From Cyprinodon diabolis (lineage: Eukaryota > Chordata > Actinopteri > Cyprinodontiformes > Cyprinodontidae), in the NCBI GenBank assembly GCA_030533445.1, contig CM060081.1, positions 32,066,111 to 32,130,110 on the forward strand: a DNA stretch of 64,000 nt. Reading direction: 5' to 3'. Made by a program: the position numbers and the translations under genes. Under the pieces are notes generated by a model that saw only the letters and a program-made list of their open reading frames with translations, made no database searches and had not been told where the DNA came from. Numbering within the stretch: the first letter of the stretch is position 1; every line of letters begins with the position of its first letter. Below are positions 24,348 through 32,484 of the stretch, piece after piece.

Positions 24348-24356
24348 TTGTCTTAC
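24348..24356 (-). other. candidate 5' splice donor of the gutted element
   Basis: On the minus strand GTGTG|GTAAGA lies about 85 nt inside the primer site, where gamma-type retroviruses often place their major donor. No matching acceptor was identified. Confidence 0.35.
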
Positions 24357-24420
24357 CACACCGAAGCGTCGGGCCGAAACGGATCAATCAGTGCCAAACA
24401 GCCGCCCACCGAGATTCCAG

Positions 24421-24438
24421 AACCGGCACGAGCCCCCA
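24421..24438 (-). other. primer binding site, tRNA-Pro-like
   Basis: Two bases inside the 5' LTR the minus strand reads TGGGGGCTCGTGCCGGTT. The first 11 bases and most of the rest agree with the complement of the vertebrate tRNA-Pro 3' end as I recall it (about 15 of 18). Confidence 0.65.
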
Positions 24439-24440
24439 AT

Positions 24441-25153
24441 TGTTAAGGAAGAAAATATTCTAAAATAGTTAACTTTGGAAAAAGGTTGGCTTTCTCCCTT
24501 CCTTTCCCAGGTTCATCTCGGCGAGCTGCGTGTGGCCCCAAGGAAAACCAGCATTGCGTGTTGACGTCACAGAATTACATAGTTTAATCGAATATAAGAC
24601 AATGCACAAACTTAGAAATAAGACAATGCACAAACTTACACCAGAAACTGCAGAACAACGGAGACATACATTCAATTACCTGACATAAATGGAGAGAAGG
24701 AAAGAAAGCAAAGACGTACCAAGACATCTTTGGAGAGTTGCAAGAGCAAATCTGATTTGTTACTTCTATGTAGAAAGCTTTATCCTCTTGTATTTAATTT
24801 ATTCAAATAAGGCTGGCTTTTGCTCCTCCAACCAGGAGCTATCTTGGACACACAGAGAAACTTAGAGCTTCCCCTAATTTACGGCCTGGCGTCCAGGAAT
24901 TCTAACGTCTTCTGGCTAAGATAAACATAAGATAAGACCTCACAGAATAGCTGTTGGAATGCGGGGGCCTCTTTCCTGCCATAAATTCTCAGGAACAAAC
25001 TTAAATTCAGTCCTTTGGTTCAAGGAAAGGTTATCTTCACAAACTTGTTCAAAATTAAGAAATATGTTCAAAATGAGAGTGCTCAACATACCTTTTACAC
25101 ATGCCATAAGATTAACTGTATTAAAAACTAAAAATAATAATTTTTCTTCAACA
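24441..25153 (-). repeat. 5' LTR of the gutted element
   Basis: It reads the same as the LTR at 16665-17377 over 713 bp. Candidate promoter and polyadenylation signals are not distinct enough to place U3, R and U5. Confidence 0.9.
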
Positions 25154-25542
25154 CTACACAAAATGATTATTTAGTACGTTTTTATTAAAATATATATTTA
25201 CAGTATCTATGATTTCACTGGAGACTCCTAAATGACTTGCAGAGACACATCATTTCCTCTTTACCCCATAAAACACAAAACCTATTTCTGCTGGTATTCT
25301 GTACTTATCTTTAATGTTAGTATATTGATGTGCATCATCAACCACAGATTTTTTGTTGTCAAGTAATTGTTAATATGAAAAATTAAAATGTTTTCAATGT
25401 TCCCCTTGAGAGTATTACTGTTGCCACCGTCTGTATTAGATGGAAATAAATGGTAGGGGTGGCCACAGGGGTGGCCAAGGATTGGCTAAGGGTGGCCATG
25501 GCCACCCCTGGCCCCCCATCTAGCTCCGACCCTGGTAGTAGC

Positions 25543-26010
25543 CTACTAGACCTGCTAAAAAGAAATGTTTTTATATTTTTCAAGAAGTCAAGCTTGGTGT
25601 TGGTGTTAATATAATTTTAAATCTGAAAGATACATATTTGTCTTGTGTGCAAAATAATTTTCATTCCAAGAACGCGAGAAGTGTTCTCATCTTATAACAG
25701 AAACTTTGTATTTATGACTTTGTGTCAGGAGGTTTCTTATAGTTTAGCTGATATAACATGGAACACTAAGTAACCTACAACATCCAACAAACTAAAGATT
25801 GTAGAGCCATTGAGTTTTGTTATATTCATATAAAGTCAGCGTTTTTGTTCTGCTTATTATGCTCATTACCTGATTACAATACGTTATTACAATATTGTGT
25901 TTTTTAATGTATAAAGAGAGGAAGTTGAACATTTGACCTATATTCACAAAAATACTGAAGTTTGCACACCTACATATATAACTATAACCCCCTTCATGTA
26001 AATGGTGTAG
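25543..26010. other. single-copy-looking spacer between two insertions
   Basis: About 470 bp between the hAT nest and the provirus. No ORF or repeat signature was seen. Its last four bases, GTAG, are the left target duplication of the provirus. Confidence 0.55.
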
Positions 26011-26958
26011 TGTCGTGGAAACTGTTCTCCCTACGACTTAAAATTGAAGCTAAGTCTTATAAAAATTCAGAGTTCTTAAAAAGCAGTAGGAAAGTCTTCA
26101 AACTATGATCAAAAATCAGGCAGAGGCAACTGATTCCAGGTCCGGAGAATTTTATTTACAGAACACACATGAGTTGTTCACCGGTGAGCAACTGACTTAC
26201 ATGCAGAAAAGGGCCCCCTTTTATTCACTCCCGGGGCTTGGGGTTCTTTCATCTTGGTGGAAGACCCACCTTCAAACCATATTTTATATTTTTAATTGAA
26301 GCCTTTCTTTGATCTATCAAAGCTATTTCTTCACAAGTCATAGTGACATTTCTTGTAGATCATGATGACATTTAGTGCAGTTAAATCAAAAACACATCAT
26401 AGTCTTAATCATCAATATGTCAAAACAATGTTTTCATCCAGTGTGACTTATGATCATAACATTACATCAAAAAAGGTCAGCATAAGTTTAAAACTCAAAG
26501 TCCCAGTAAAACATCCCTTTTTTGTGCGACCAGTACCGCACTGCATGCTTTGGAGATGACAACTCAATATATTACAATTAGTTCAGCTTAGCTGTGCAAC
26601 CCTGAACAACCCATTCTCAATGCGTCTGTCTTACAAACAGGTCTCATTTCTGCACCCTGGTTTTCAAAAGCCTCAAATGGCCTTGGACTCCCTTCAATGC
26701 TCCTGTTCTTTCGCTCATTCTCGGTGTTTTCCCACCCTGGTCTTATCTCTCAGACTTCAAGGCTGCGCTCCAAAGCTGCAGCTGCAGAGAGCCTTTACAC
26801 ACTCACTGCTCTCTATCTCTCCACATTTGGTGGCGCACACTCTTTTGGACTCTGTGACCTGTATAACATAAATGTATTCAGTGTAAAACATTTATTCAAT
26901 ATGTAAAACATGTATCCAATATATTCTGATCATTGGTGCAGATTAATTTACTCCATCA
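26011..26958 (-). repeat. 3' LTR of the provirus
   Basis: This 948-bp LTR reads TGATGGAG...CACGACA on the minus strand. A TATA-like GAATAAAAG (plus-strand 26219-26227) and a downstream AATAAA (26151-26156) suggest promoter and polyadenylation signals and so the U3-R-U5 order. It differs from the 5' LTR by about 20 substitutions, a 5-bp duplication and one block of unrelated sequence (here about 57 bp starting near 26476). Confidence 0.92.
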
Positions 26959-26968
26959 TTCCCCCCTG
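26959..26968 (-). other. polypurine tract
   Basis: The minus strand reads CAGGGGGGAA directly before the LTR start TGATGG. Similar G6-G7 tracts recur upstream at about 27204-27210 and 27333-27343. Confidence 0.8.
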
Positions 26969-27611
26969 TGATCCTGAAAAGGTGATTGTCACCAAGTGAA
27001 TCTTCAGGTGATTGTCAAAGTGAAATACTATACTATAAATGTGAAGTTTCAAAAATAACTGCTGTTTATATATTTTGCACACCAAACTAAAAGTGAGACT
27101 AAAACAAACCATATACTTATAGTGAGTGATATAAAATGTGGTGATTACATGATAAAGTGATAAAATGTAAAAAATGGAGAACGACTTAAAACAAAGAGCG
27201 ATCCCCCCCTTGGCTCACTTACGAGGTTCTTACCTCTTGCTTACTTTTTTATAGAAGGGTTTTCAGTTATTGTTTTCTAAGCAGTAGGGGAATCCCAATG
27301 CCCAAGCAGCTTCATCTCCTACTAGGTCACTGCATTCCCCCCCGCAAGGTGTCATTACACACCCATAAATAAACCAAGAGCAACACCATCATGCCTGGAC
27401 TATGCCAGGCAAACACATCATCTAATGGTCAAAAGACCATCATTACAACCAACATATGAGTAACCATGTGGCACTCTCCTGCACAGTACTCGTACTGTCA
27501 CATATTTTATGCATATACACAATTATTCTGTCAGTTATTTTTAGCATAGGTATTCATAATCATTAATAATCAGCATTGTCCTTTATATCCAGTACGGTGT
27601 TGTGGTGGAGA
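26969..27611 (-). other. non-coding stretch between the last ORF and the 3' LTR
   Basis: No ORF was seen. Two extra polypurine-like runs occur (27204-27210 and 27337-27343). A cluster of three GTAAG words around 27215-27245 resembles splice donors. Function is unknown. Confidence 0.5.
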
Positions 27612-28454
27612 TTAATAATAGTTCGGGCCTCCAGGAGCCATGCGCTTTTGATCAGCGGTCAGCTGCAGCAGCTGCCCTTGCAGGGTGATTATGGTCTGCC
27701 GTGCCTCTTGAAGTTGACGTGTTTGCTCTACATTTTCTCGGGTCAAACGCTGATTCCCTGCCTTTGCCTTGCGTTTGTACATGGTGCGGCGAATCATTTC
27801 CAAGGGACGACGTGAGTAGATGTGCGTCAGACCCTTCATCAACTTTGAATAAATTTCCGTGCTCATAGAAGTGATTTCAGGCTTAAGGTCATCGTCGGTT
27901 TCGTACGATTCCAGAGGATGAGCCAAGAACCTTGCAACGTGGCGAGATTCCTCAGGGGTGAGCACCATGCCCGCAACGACAACGTGTGCTGGTTCTGGTG
28001 GAGAGGCAAGCCTCATCTCGTTTAGCTCGGCCAGCACGCCTGAAGTGGATGGCAGCTCCTGAAGCGATCTGATGGGCGGTAGTCGGTCCTCTGGGTTCTC
28101 TGGACTGGCAGGGGTGCTGTTTGGGCCGAAGTCGATCCTGAGGGTCCCAGGTGATGGCGGGTTGGACATTGGCCTCCCTGTAGGTGATGGTGGTTGATCA
28201 TCCGGCTGCCTTCTGGGTGTCATCATGGGTCTGTTCCACCCCGGAGGTGCGACGCCTGGCCCCCCGGCAGGATCTTCTGGCTGCCTGTTAGGAACATTGG
28301 AGCCTGCGGCTACTGCTACTTGTGTGCCTATCAATGCATGTTTGTTGGGTCCCCCGGGCTTGTTACACTCTATCCATGCCTCTACGGTTTGGGGATTATT
28401 TGGGGGATAGAGGCCATAATAAGTCTCCTCATTTATCTCGTAAGACTCCACCAT
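27612..28454 (-). CDS. unrecognised accessory ORF downstream of env
   Basis: This intact 280-codon frame sits between env and the 3' LTR, where complex retroviruses keep accessory genes. The start is ATG at 28454 in a strong context (GAACATGG), with an in-frame TAA just upstream (28461-28463), so this ATG is the natural start. The N-terminal 50 residues include YYGLYPPNNP. Residues of about 50-140 are Pro/Ser-rich and probably disordered. A charged segment ESYETDDDLKPEI follows. The C-terminal 70 residues have a basic patch (YKRKAKAGNQR) followed by a heptad series of L/I/V that predicts a coiled coil. The layout is superficially bZIP-like but lacks the bZIP Asn/Arg signature. It is not a cyclin-like gene, it has no membrane segment, and I recognise no family. 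Expression would need splicing or readthrough of env mRNA. Confidence 0.75.
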   Translation of the reverse strand: MVESYEINEETYYGLYPPNNPQTVEAWIECNKPGGPNKHALIGTQVAVAAGSNVPNRQPEDPAGGPGVAPPGWNRPMMTPRRQPDDQPPSPTGRPMSNPPSPGTLRIDFGPNSTPASPENPEDRLPPIRSLQELPSTSGVLAELNEMRLASPPEPAHVVVAGMVLTPEESRHVARFLAHPLESYETDDDLKPEITSMSTEIYSKLMKGLTHIYSRRPLEMIRRTMYKRKAKAGNQRLTRENVEQTRQLQEARQTIITLQGQLLQLTADQKRMAPGGPNYY

Positions 28455-28675
28455 GTTCAATTAATCTACATTTGGAGACATAGTGTAGCATATTTATATA
28501 TCATTATGAGGCATATTATTTCCCTAAATCCATAAAACTTCAGCATGCAAATTACTATATCTAAGTGAGTAAGTATATGAGTCATCGTTGTGCATGTTAA
28601 TATACATATATACAATTTTTGTTATTAAAGAAATGCACGTACCTGGTGGGGGTGGGAGGAGATCATGGTTATGTT
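28455..28675 (-). other. env-ORF spacer with a strong splice-donor-like site
   Basis: On the minus strand CCACCAG|GTACGT places a near-consensus donor at 28643/28642, about 35 nt after the env stop. It follows a pyrimidine-rich run that could equally act as an acceptor ending at the same CAG. Either use would help express the following ORF. Confidence 0.4.
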
Positions 28676-30592
28676 CTATATGACTTGGTCTAACTGTATT
28701 TCTACAATTGGGAACTGTCCAGTTACACTTACAACAAGCTTTGAGACCAATCCCCGAACAAGGGCTATGACGCAACAAATAACTATCATTATGATTAATA
28801 TTATTGCTCCTAGAACCATCCCTGCTGCCTTAAGATATTTTCCCCATCCAAGCTTATTAAACCAATCCCAGAAGCCCTTTAACTGAGTGTTCCAATTAGA
28901 CTGGAGCACATGTTCATCTCTCATGCGTTTCATTTCCTGTAGGACTCCTGTGAGGCTGCCATTAACCCCTGTATGCATAGGAATCAAAGTACAACAATCT
29001 TCTCCAATATAATCACATATTCCTTGGTCCCCAGCCATACGGGATTCTAGCACGAACCTATTCTGCAGAACCATTAGTGAAGTAGCATGCAATTGATCTT
29101 TTACCAGATCTACGCCCTTTATTGTAAAATTTATAAACCTTTGTTGATTATACCATAGGAGATTTACCCATCTACTATTAGGAGCTATATACAGCGCATT
29201 AACAATTGATCCGTAGATTGGTACTGCACCAGCCCCTCTTCCGCTTTCTATCCAACCACTCCCTATGGCAACCTGGTCTTCAGGTACTCCATGTGGGATC
29301 TGATCCCAGGTGATATATACCTCATCTGATGTTTTCCACTCGTGATTAACGGGAGTACTTCTTTTAGCGCGACTGGTTATTTCATTAATGCCTATTGGGT
29401 TATTTACTATTAACTTTAGTTGTCCTGTCATCATCACTGGTGCACAAATCCCTTCCCACTGATCGGGTAGTGTGGTCAACATCTGTGTCTCATTGTGACA
29501 CATCCAAAAAATGTCACCTAAAGGGGCAGATCCCTGCGCCAGGCTCTGTATTCGGTATTGAGATACACTTGAAGGTTGGAACTCATAGATGACATGTCCC
29601 CCATCTGGTACTACTTGTTCACAACGTATGGTAGCATTGAGACTTGTTTTACAAAACTTAACGTGGTGAGTGGAGTTCCCTTCTGCTGTCGGTGGGTACC
29701 ATGTTCTATTACTACATGTCACCAGTCTATCCGCTGTCCACATTTGACTAGAGGTTCTATTGGTCACCTCTTCTAGTTCTTTCCCTCGGGCTATACAAAA
29801 CGGAAAAATCAGGTCAGCTGGTTTTTGTACTACTGGTGGGAGGGAGAACGTACTCATTACATCGTTTATTGAGGAGTTCAGCGCTCTGGGACATACTGTC
29901 CAATTCTTTGACCATGATCTCATACCTGCAGCCATATGCATGGCACAGTGAGCAAAGCACCTTATCCCTACTTCTTGGCAGTCACCTATTTTACTTCCTG
30001 GTAGAATCCGAAGGGCTGGTAACTTTTTAACATTATAACAGGCTATACAATCATCTTTAGGACGTCTTTTGGCTTTAAACATATTCTGGACAGAGTACTG
30101 AATCCATTGTTGGAACATATTGGTCTCCCAGTGTGCAGTTTTTAATTTGTCTAGATCTCTTTTCTGTCTTCTATTCATTAGTTGTACCACTCTATACGCT
30201 CTTTCTGCTGTTATTACTTGTTTTGTTAGTGTGTTTTGGCATATGTTTGTTTTGCATCTTTCCTCAATGATCACCATCCCATCCCCACGGCAGTCCATGC
30301 TTCGTGGAATTCCAAGCCAATGTTTGCCCATTGACTTCCCTAAAATTTCTTCAGACATTACATAATCATATCCTTTGATATACACATGCATTAGTGATAT
30401 ATTCTCCCCGTCATTATTTCTGATTACCCCTTGGTTAGTAGCTAGTGTTATCATTGCTAAGGCGCATGTTTGTGTTTGACGCATTAAATGTGAGTGTGCA
30501 TTGTTAGTAGTAACTTTAATAAGATCCCCCCTTGTTAACCCACAAAGGGTTAACACAACAAGAAAACTAGTCAGACTCGGAAGAAGACGCAT
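28676..30592 (-). CDS. env: retroviral envelope glycoprotein, open reading frame
   Basis: The ORF is 638 codons with ATG at 30592, overlapping the end of pol by 26 bases. It has a signal peptide (residues 1-20) and many N-x-S/T sequons. A CIAC motif (182-185) in the surface subunit and a CX6CC motif (526-534) in the transmembrane subunit form the pair that links the subunits covalently in gamma-type envelopes. RAKR (408-411) is the expected furin site. An additional RRQKR lies at 141-145. The membrane anchor is about 588-612 with a short tail. No stop or frameshift is seen, in contrast to gag and pol. The frame is open a further 185 codons upstream, but that part overlaps pol and precedes the signal peptide, so it is not used. 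Glycoprotein function is known for the family; activity here is unknown. Confidence 0.9.
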   Translation of the reverse strand: MRLLPSLTSFLVVLTLCGLTRGDLIKVTTNNAHSHLMRQTQTCALAMITLATNQGVIRNNDGENISLMHVYIKGYDYVMSEEILGKSMGKHWLGIPRSMDCRGDGMVIIEERCKTNICQNTLTKQVITAERAYRVVQLMNRRQKRDLDKLKTAHWETNMFQQWIQYSVQNMFKAKRRPKDDCIACYNVKKLPALRILPGSKIGDCQEVGIRCFAHCAMHMAAGMRSWSKNWTVCPRALNSSINDVMSTFSLPPVVQKPADLIFPFCIARGKELEEVTNRTSSQMWTADRLVTCSNRTWYPPTAEGNSTHHVKFCKTSLNATIRCEQVVPDGGHVIYEFQPSSVSQYRIQSLAQGSAPLGDIFWMCHNETQMLTTLPDQWEGICAPVMMTGQLKLIVNNPIGINEITSRAKRSTPVNHEWKTSDEVYITWDQIPHGVPEDQVAIGSGWIESGRGAGAVPIYGSIVNALYIAPNSRWVNLLWYNQQRFINFTIKGVDLVKDQLHATSLMVLQNRFVLESRMAGDQGICDYIGEDCCTLIPMHTGVNGSLTGVLQEMKRMRDEHVLQSNWNTQLKGFWDWFNKLGWGKYLKAAGMVLGAIILIIMIVICCVIALVRGLVSKLVVSVTGQFPIVEIQLDQVI

Positions 30593-31838
30593 GCGAGAGA
30601 CGCCCAGACGGCGATAGGGTGGGCGGGACCGATTCGCCCGACGGCCCACTTGCCGTGGAGGAGGAAGGGGAAAGGGAGGGTAGGAAAGGGGAAGGTGCAG
30701 GCGAGGGATGTGAAGGGGACAGGACTCCACCAGCATCTGATGGGTCAGAAGAAAGAAGTTCGTCCAGTGCCTGAACGACGGATGGATCTGGGTCAGACCC
30801 AGAAGAACTCTCAGCGGCAGAAGGATCATCATCATTGCCACCAGAGTCAGAAGGCGGAGGGGAAGCATAAGAATGAACACTGTCATCCTCAGAGTCCCCT
30901 GACATTGGAGACCGTCGGGCTGCCAGGCGTGCCGAACGCCTTTGACCATGTGACGTGGACGGCGGTGAGAGTACATCAGTGCCTGATCCCAACGTCTGTG
31001 AGCTTGTGGTGGGGTGCTGCGGAGGGAGACTTTTTGTTGCCCTGTCAGCATGCGCAGAGCCCGTCGGTCCTGGATCAAGTCCAGGTGGGTCTGACGGCCG
31101 ATGCCGGGTGCAGTGGTTTTTGTGGAACCAGAAGGGCTTACCTTCAACTTTCAGGGCAGTGGGAGTGGTAAGTACAACTTTAAAGGGGCCTTCCCTACGA
31201 GGCTCGTTCCACTGACGTCTAAAGACTCGTATGAACACACTGTCACCAACTTGAACGTCCCTGACGTCCACTGGAATGTGTGTCTCGTCTCGGCTGTGAG
31301 CTGCTTTCACCTGTTGAAATATAAGTCTGTGAATGCGGGTTAGGGACCTGAGGTAATCCCCCAGTTCACGCTCGGGCTGTGCCAGGGAAACCTCCTCCTG
31401 CTGGGGTCCTCGAACCTGTGGGAGAGGCATTGGTCGACCTGTAAGCATTTCATGAGGGGTAAGATGGGTTATTCGGTTAGTTTGAGAACGCATTGCCATC
31501 AGTGCAACAGGCAAGCCATCAACCCATGTTAAACGGTTATTGCTGTCAGCAATAATCTTCGCAAGCTTCGATTTCAGCACTCCGTTAGCTCGTTCCACCG
31601 ATGCCTGTGATTGGGGATGATACACACAACCAAATTTCTTCTTTATGCACAACTGTTTGAACATTTGCTGGATCACCTGTGAAACAAAATGAGGTCCATT
31701 ATCAGATGATATTGTATCAGGCATGCCAAATCTGGGAAAAACTTCTTTGCACAAAAACCTTGCTGCTGCTTTGTGGTCGTTCCTAGCAGTGGGGCATGCC
31801 TCCACCCATCTGCTAAACCTACAAACAACCACCAACAT
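30567..31838 (-). pseudogene. pol: pol: integrase core and C-terminus, with a long Ser/Pro tail
   Basis: This frame supplies the second catalytic Asp (SSDNGPHF) and the Glu (ASVERANG), separated by exactly 35 residues as in D,D(35)E integrases, which insert viral DNA into the host chromosome. The GPY/F-like module (REGPFKVVL) follows. After about residue 250 comes an unusual tail of some 170 residues, rich in Ser, Pro, Asp and Glu, with a basic RRSARLAARRSP patch near its start. The frame ends inside env. The first catalytic Asp is in another frame upstream, so the integrase is split. Confidence 0.88.
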
Positions 31839-32484
31839 ATACCTCTTCCCTGAACCTGAGTTATCATGTCAACGTAATCCATAATTAGATGGCGGAACGG
31901 ACCGTCTGGCATGGGGATATGAGCTAAGGGTTGTGTAAACATTTTACTCACATTATACGTAGGACAATGTGGGAATAAGGCCAGTTCTCTGTCCACCATA
32001 GGTGTCATGTAAGGTGACCACCAGACTGCCTGTAACTTTTGAATAACTTGGGCTCGTGAACAATGATCAGGTCCATGCATTATTTTAATCGCGGTTGGTA
32101 ACAAAGACAAAGGTAGTACAAAATGCCCTCGACAACTTCGCCACAACCCATCATGGGGGCGTGATAGACGTGTCGCCCCCCTTTGCACCCACAGACGCTT
32201 TTCCGCTTCCGATACTCTATTTTGGGCTTCTATTAATGAGGCTAGATTTGCAATAGGTTCACATTCAGCTATATGAACCATTGGTCCTTGCACTGCAGGT
32301 CCTGTGGCTTCTTTGGCTGCTTCATCTGCCAAGTTGTTTCCTATGACAATGGGTGTCTTTGATGTCTGATGAGCCGCACATTTTACAATAGCTAACACAG
32401 ACGGAAGTTGCACAGCTTGTATTAATTCCACTACAGCTTGCCCATGTGTCACGGGGGTACCATCTGTTCTAACGAACCCAGATG
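31839..32484 (-). pseudogene. pol: pol: end of RNase H and integrase N-terminal part
   Basis: The frame, offset from its neighbours on both sides, holds the RNase H C-terminus with its last His and Asp (CAAHQTSK, NNLADEAAKEA). It also holds the integrase zinc-binding HxxxH-type segment (MHGPDHC) and the first catalytic Asp (IMDYVDM). The zinc-site Cys pair is damaged: the expected C-x2-C reads C-P-T-Y. Frame changes near 32485 and 31840 separate it from RT-RNase H and from the integrase core. Confidence 0.82.

Larger units (their letters stand above)
16665..25153 (-). mobile_element. 8.5-kb retrovirus-like LTR element with apparently identical LTRs and a gutted interior
   Basis: Two 713-bp direct repeats (16665-17377 and 24441-25153) begin TGTTAAGG and end TTCAACA on the plus strand. 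They are flanked by CTAC duplications at 16661-16664 and 25154-25157. Primer site and polypurine tract place transcription on the minus strand. The two LTRs show no difference on reading, so insertion is recent. The 7.06-kb interior contains only the C-terminal part of integrase plus long non-coding stretches, so the element must have been mobilised in trans. A 4-bp duplication and a tRNA-Pro-like primer site suggest a class I (gamma-like) ERV relative. Confidence 0.88.
15548..25534. mobile_element. hAT-like non-autonomous element carrying nested LTR insertions
   Basis: The ends are CAGGGGCGTAGCCAGA at 15548 and, reverse-complemented, CAGGGTCGGAGCTAGA at 25534 (13 of 16 matching). They are flanked by 8-bp duplications GTAGTAGG (15540-15547) and GTAGTAGC (25535-25542), which is hAT-type. 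Without the two later insertions only about 0.76 kb of element remains, with no transposase. Subterminal GGGTGGCC/GGCCACCC words recur at both ends. Confidence 0.75.

Noticed and set aside
27612..28454. The post-env ORF as a bZIP transcription factor
   Set aside because: A basic patch precedes a leucine heptad, but the Asn/Arg spacing of bZIP basic regions is absent, so only a coiled coil is claimed.
30567..31147. The first 185 codons of the long env frame as part of Env
   Set aside because: They overlap the integrase tail in another frame and precede a clear signal peptide at 30592. The ATG at 30592 is the better start.
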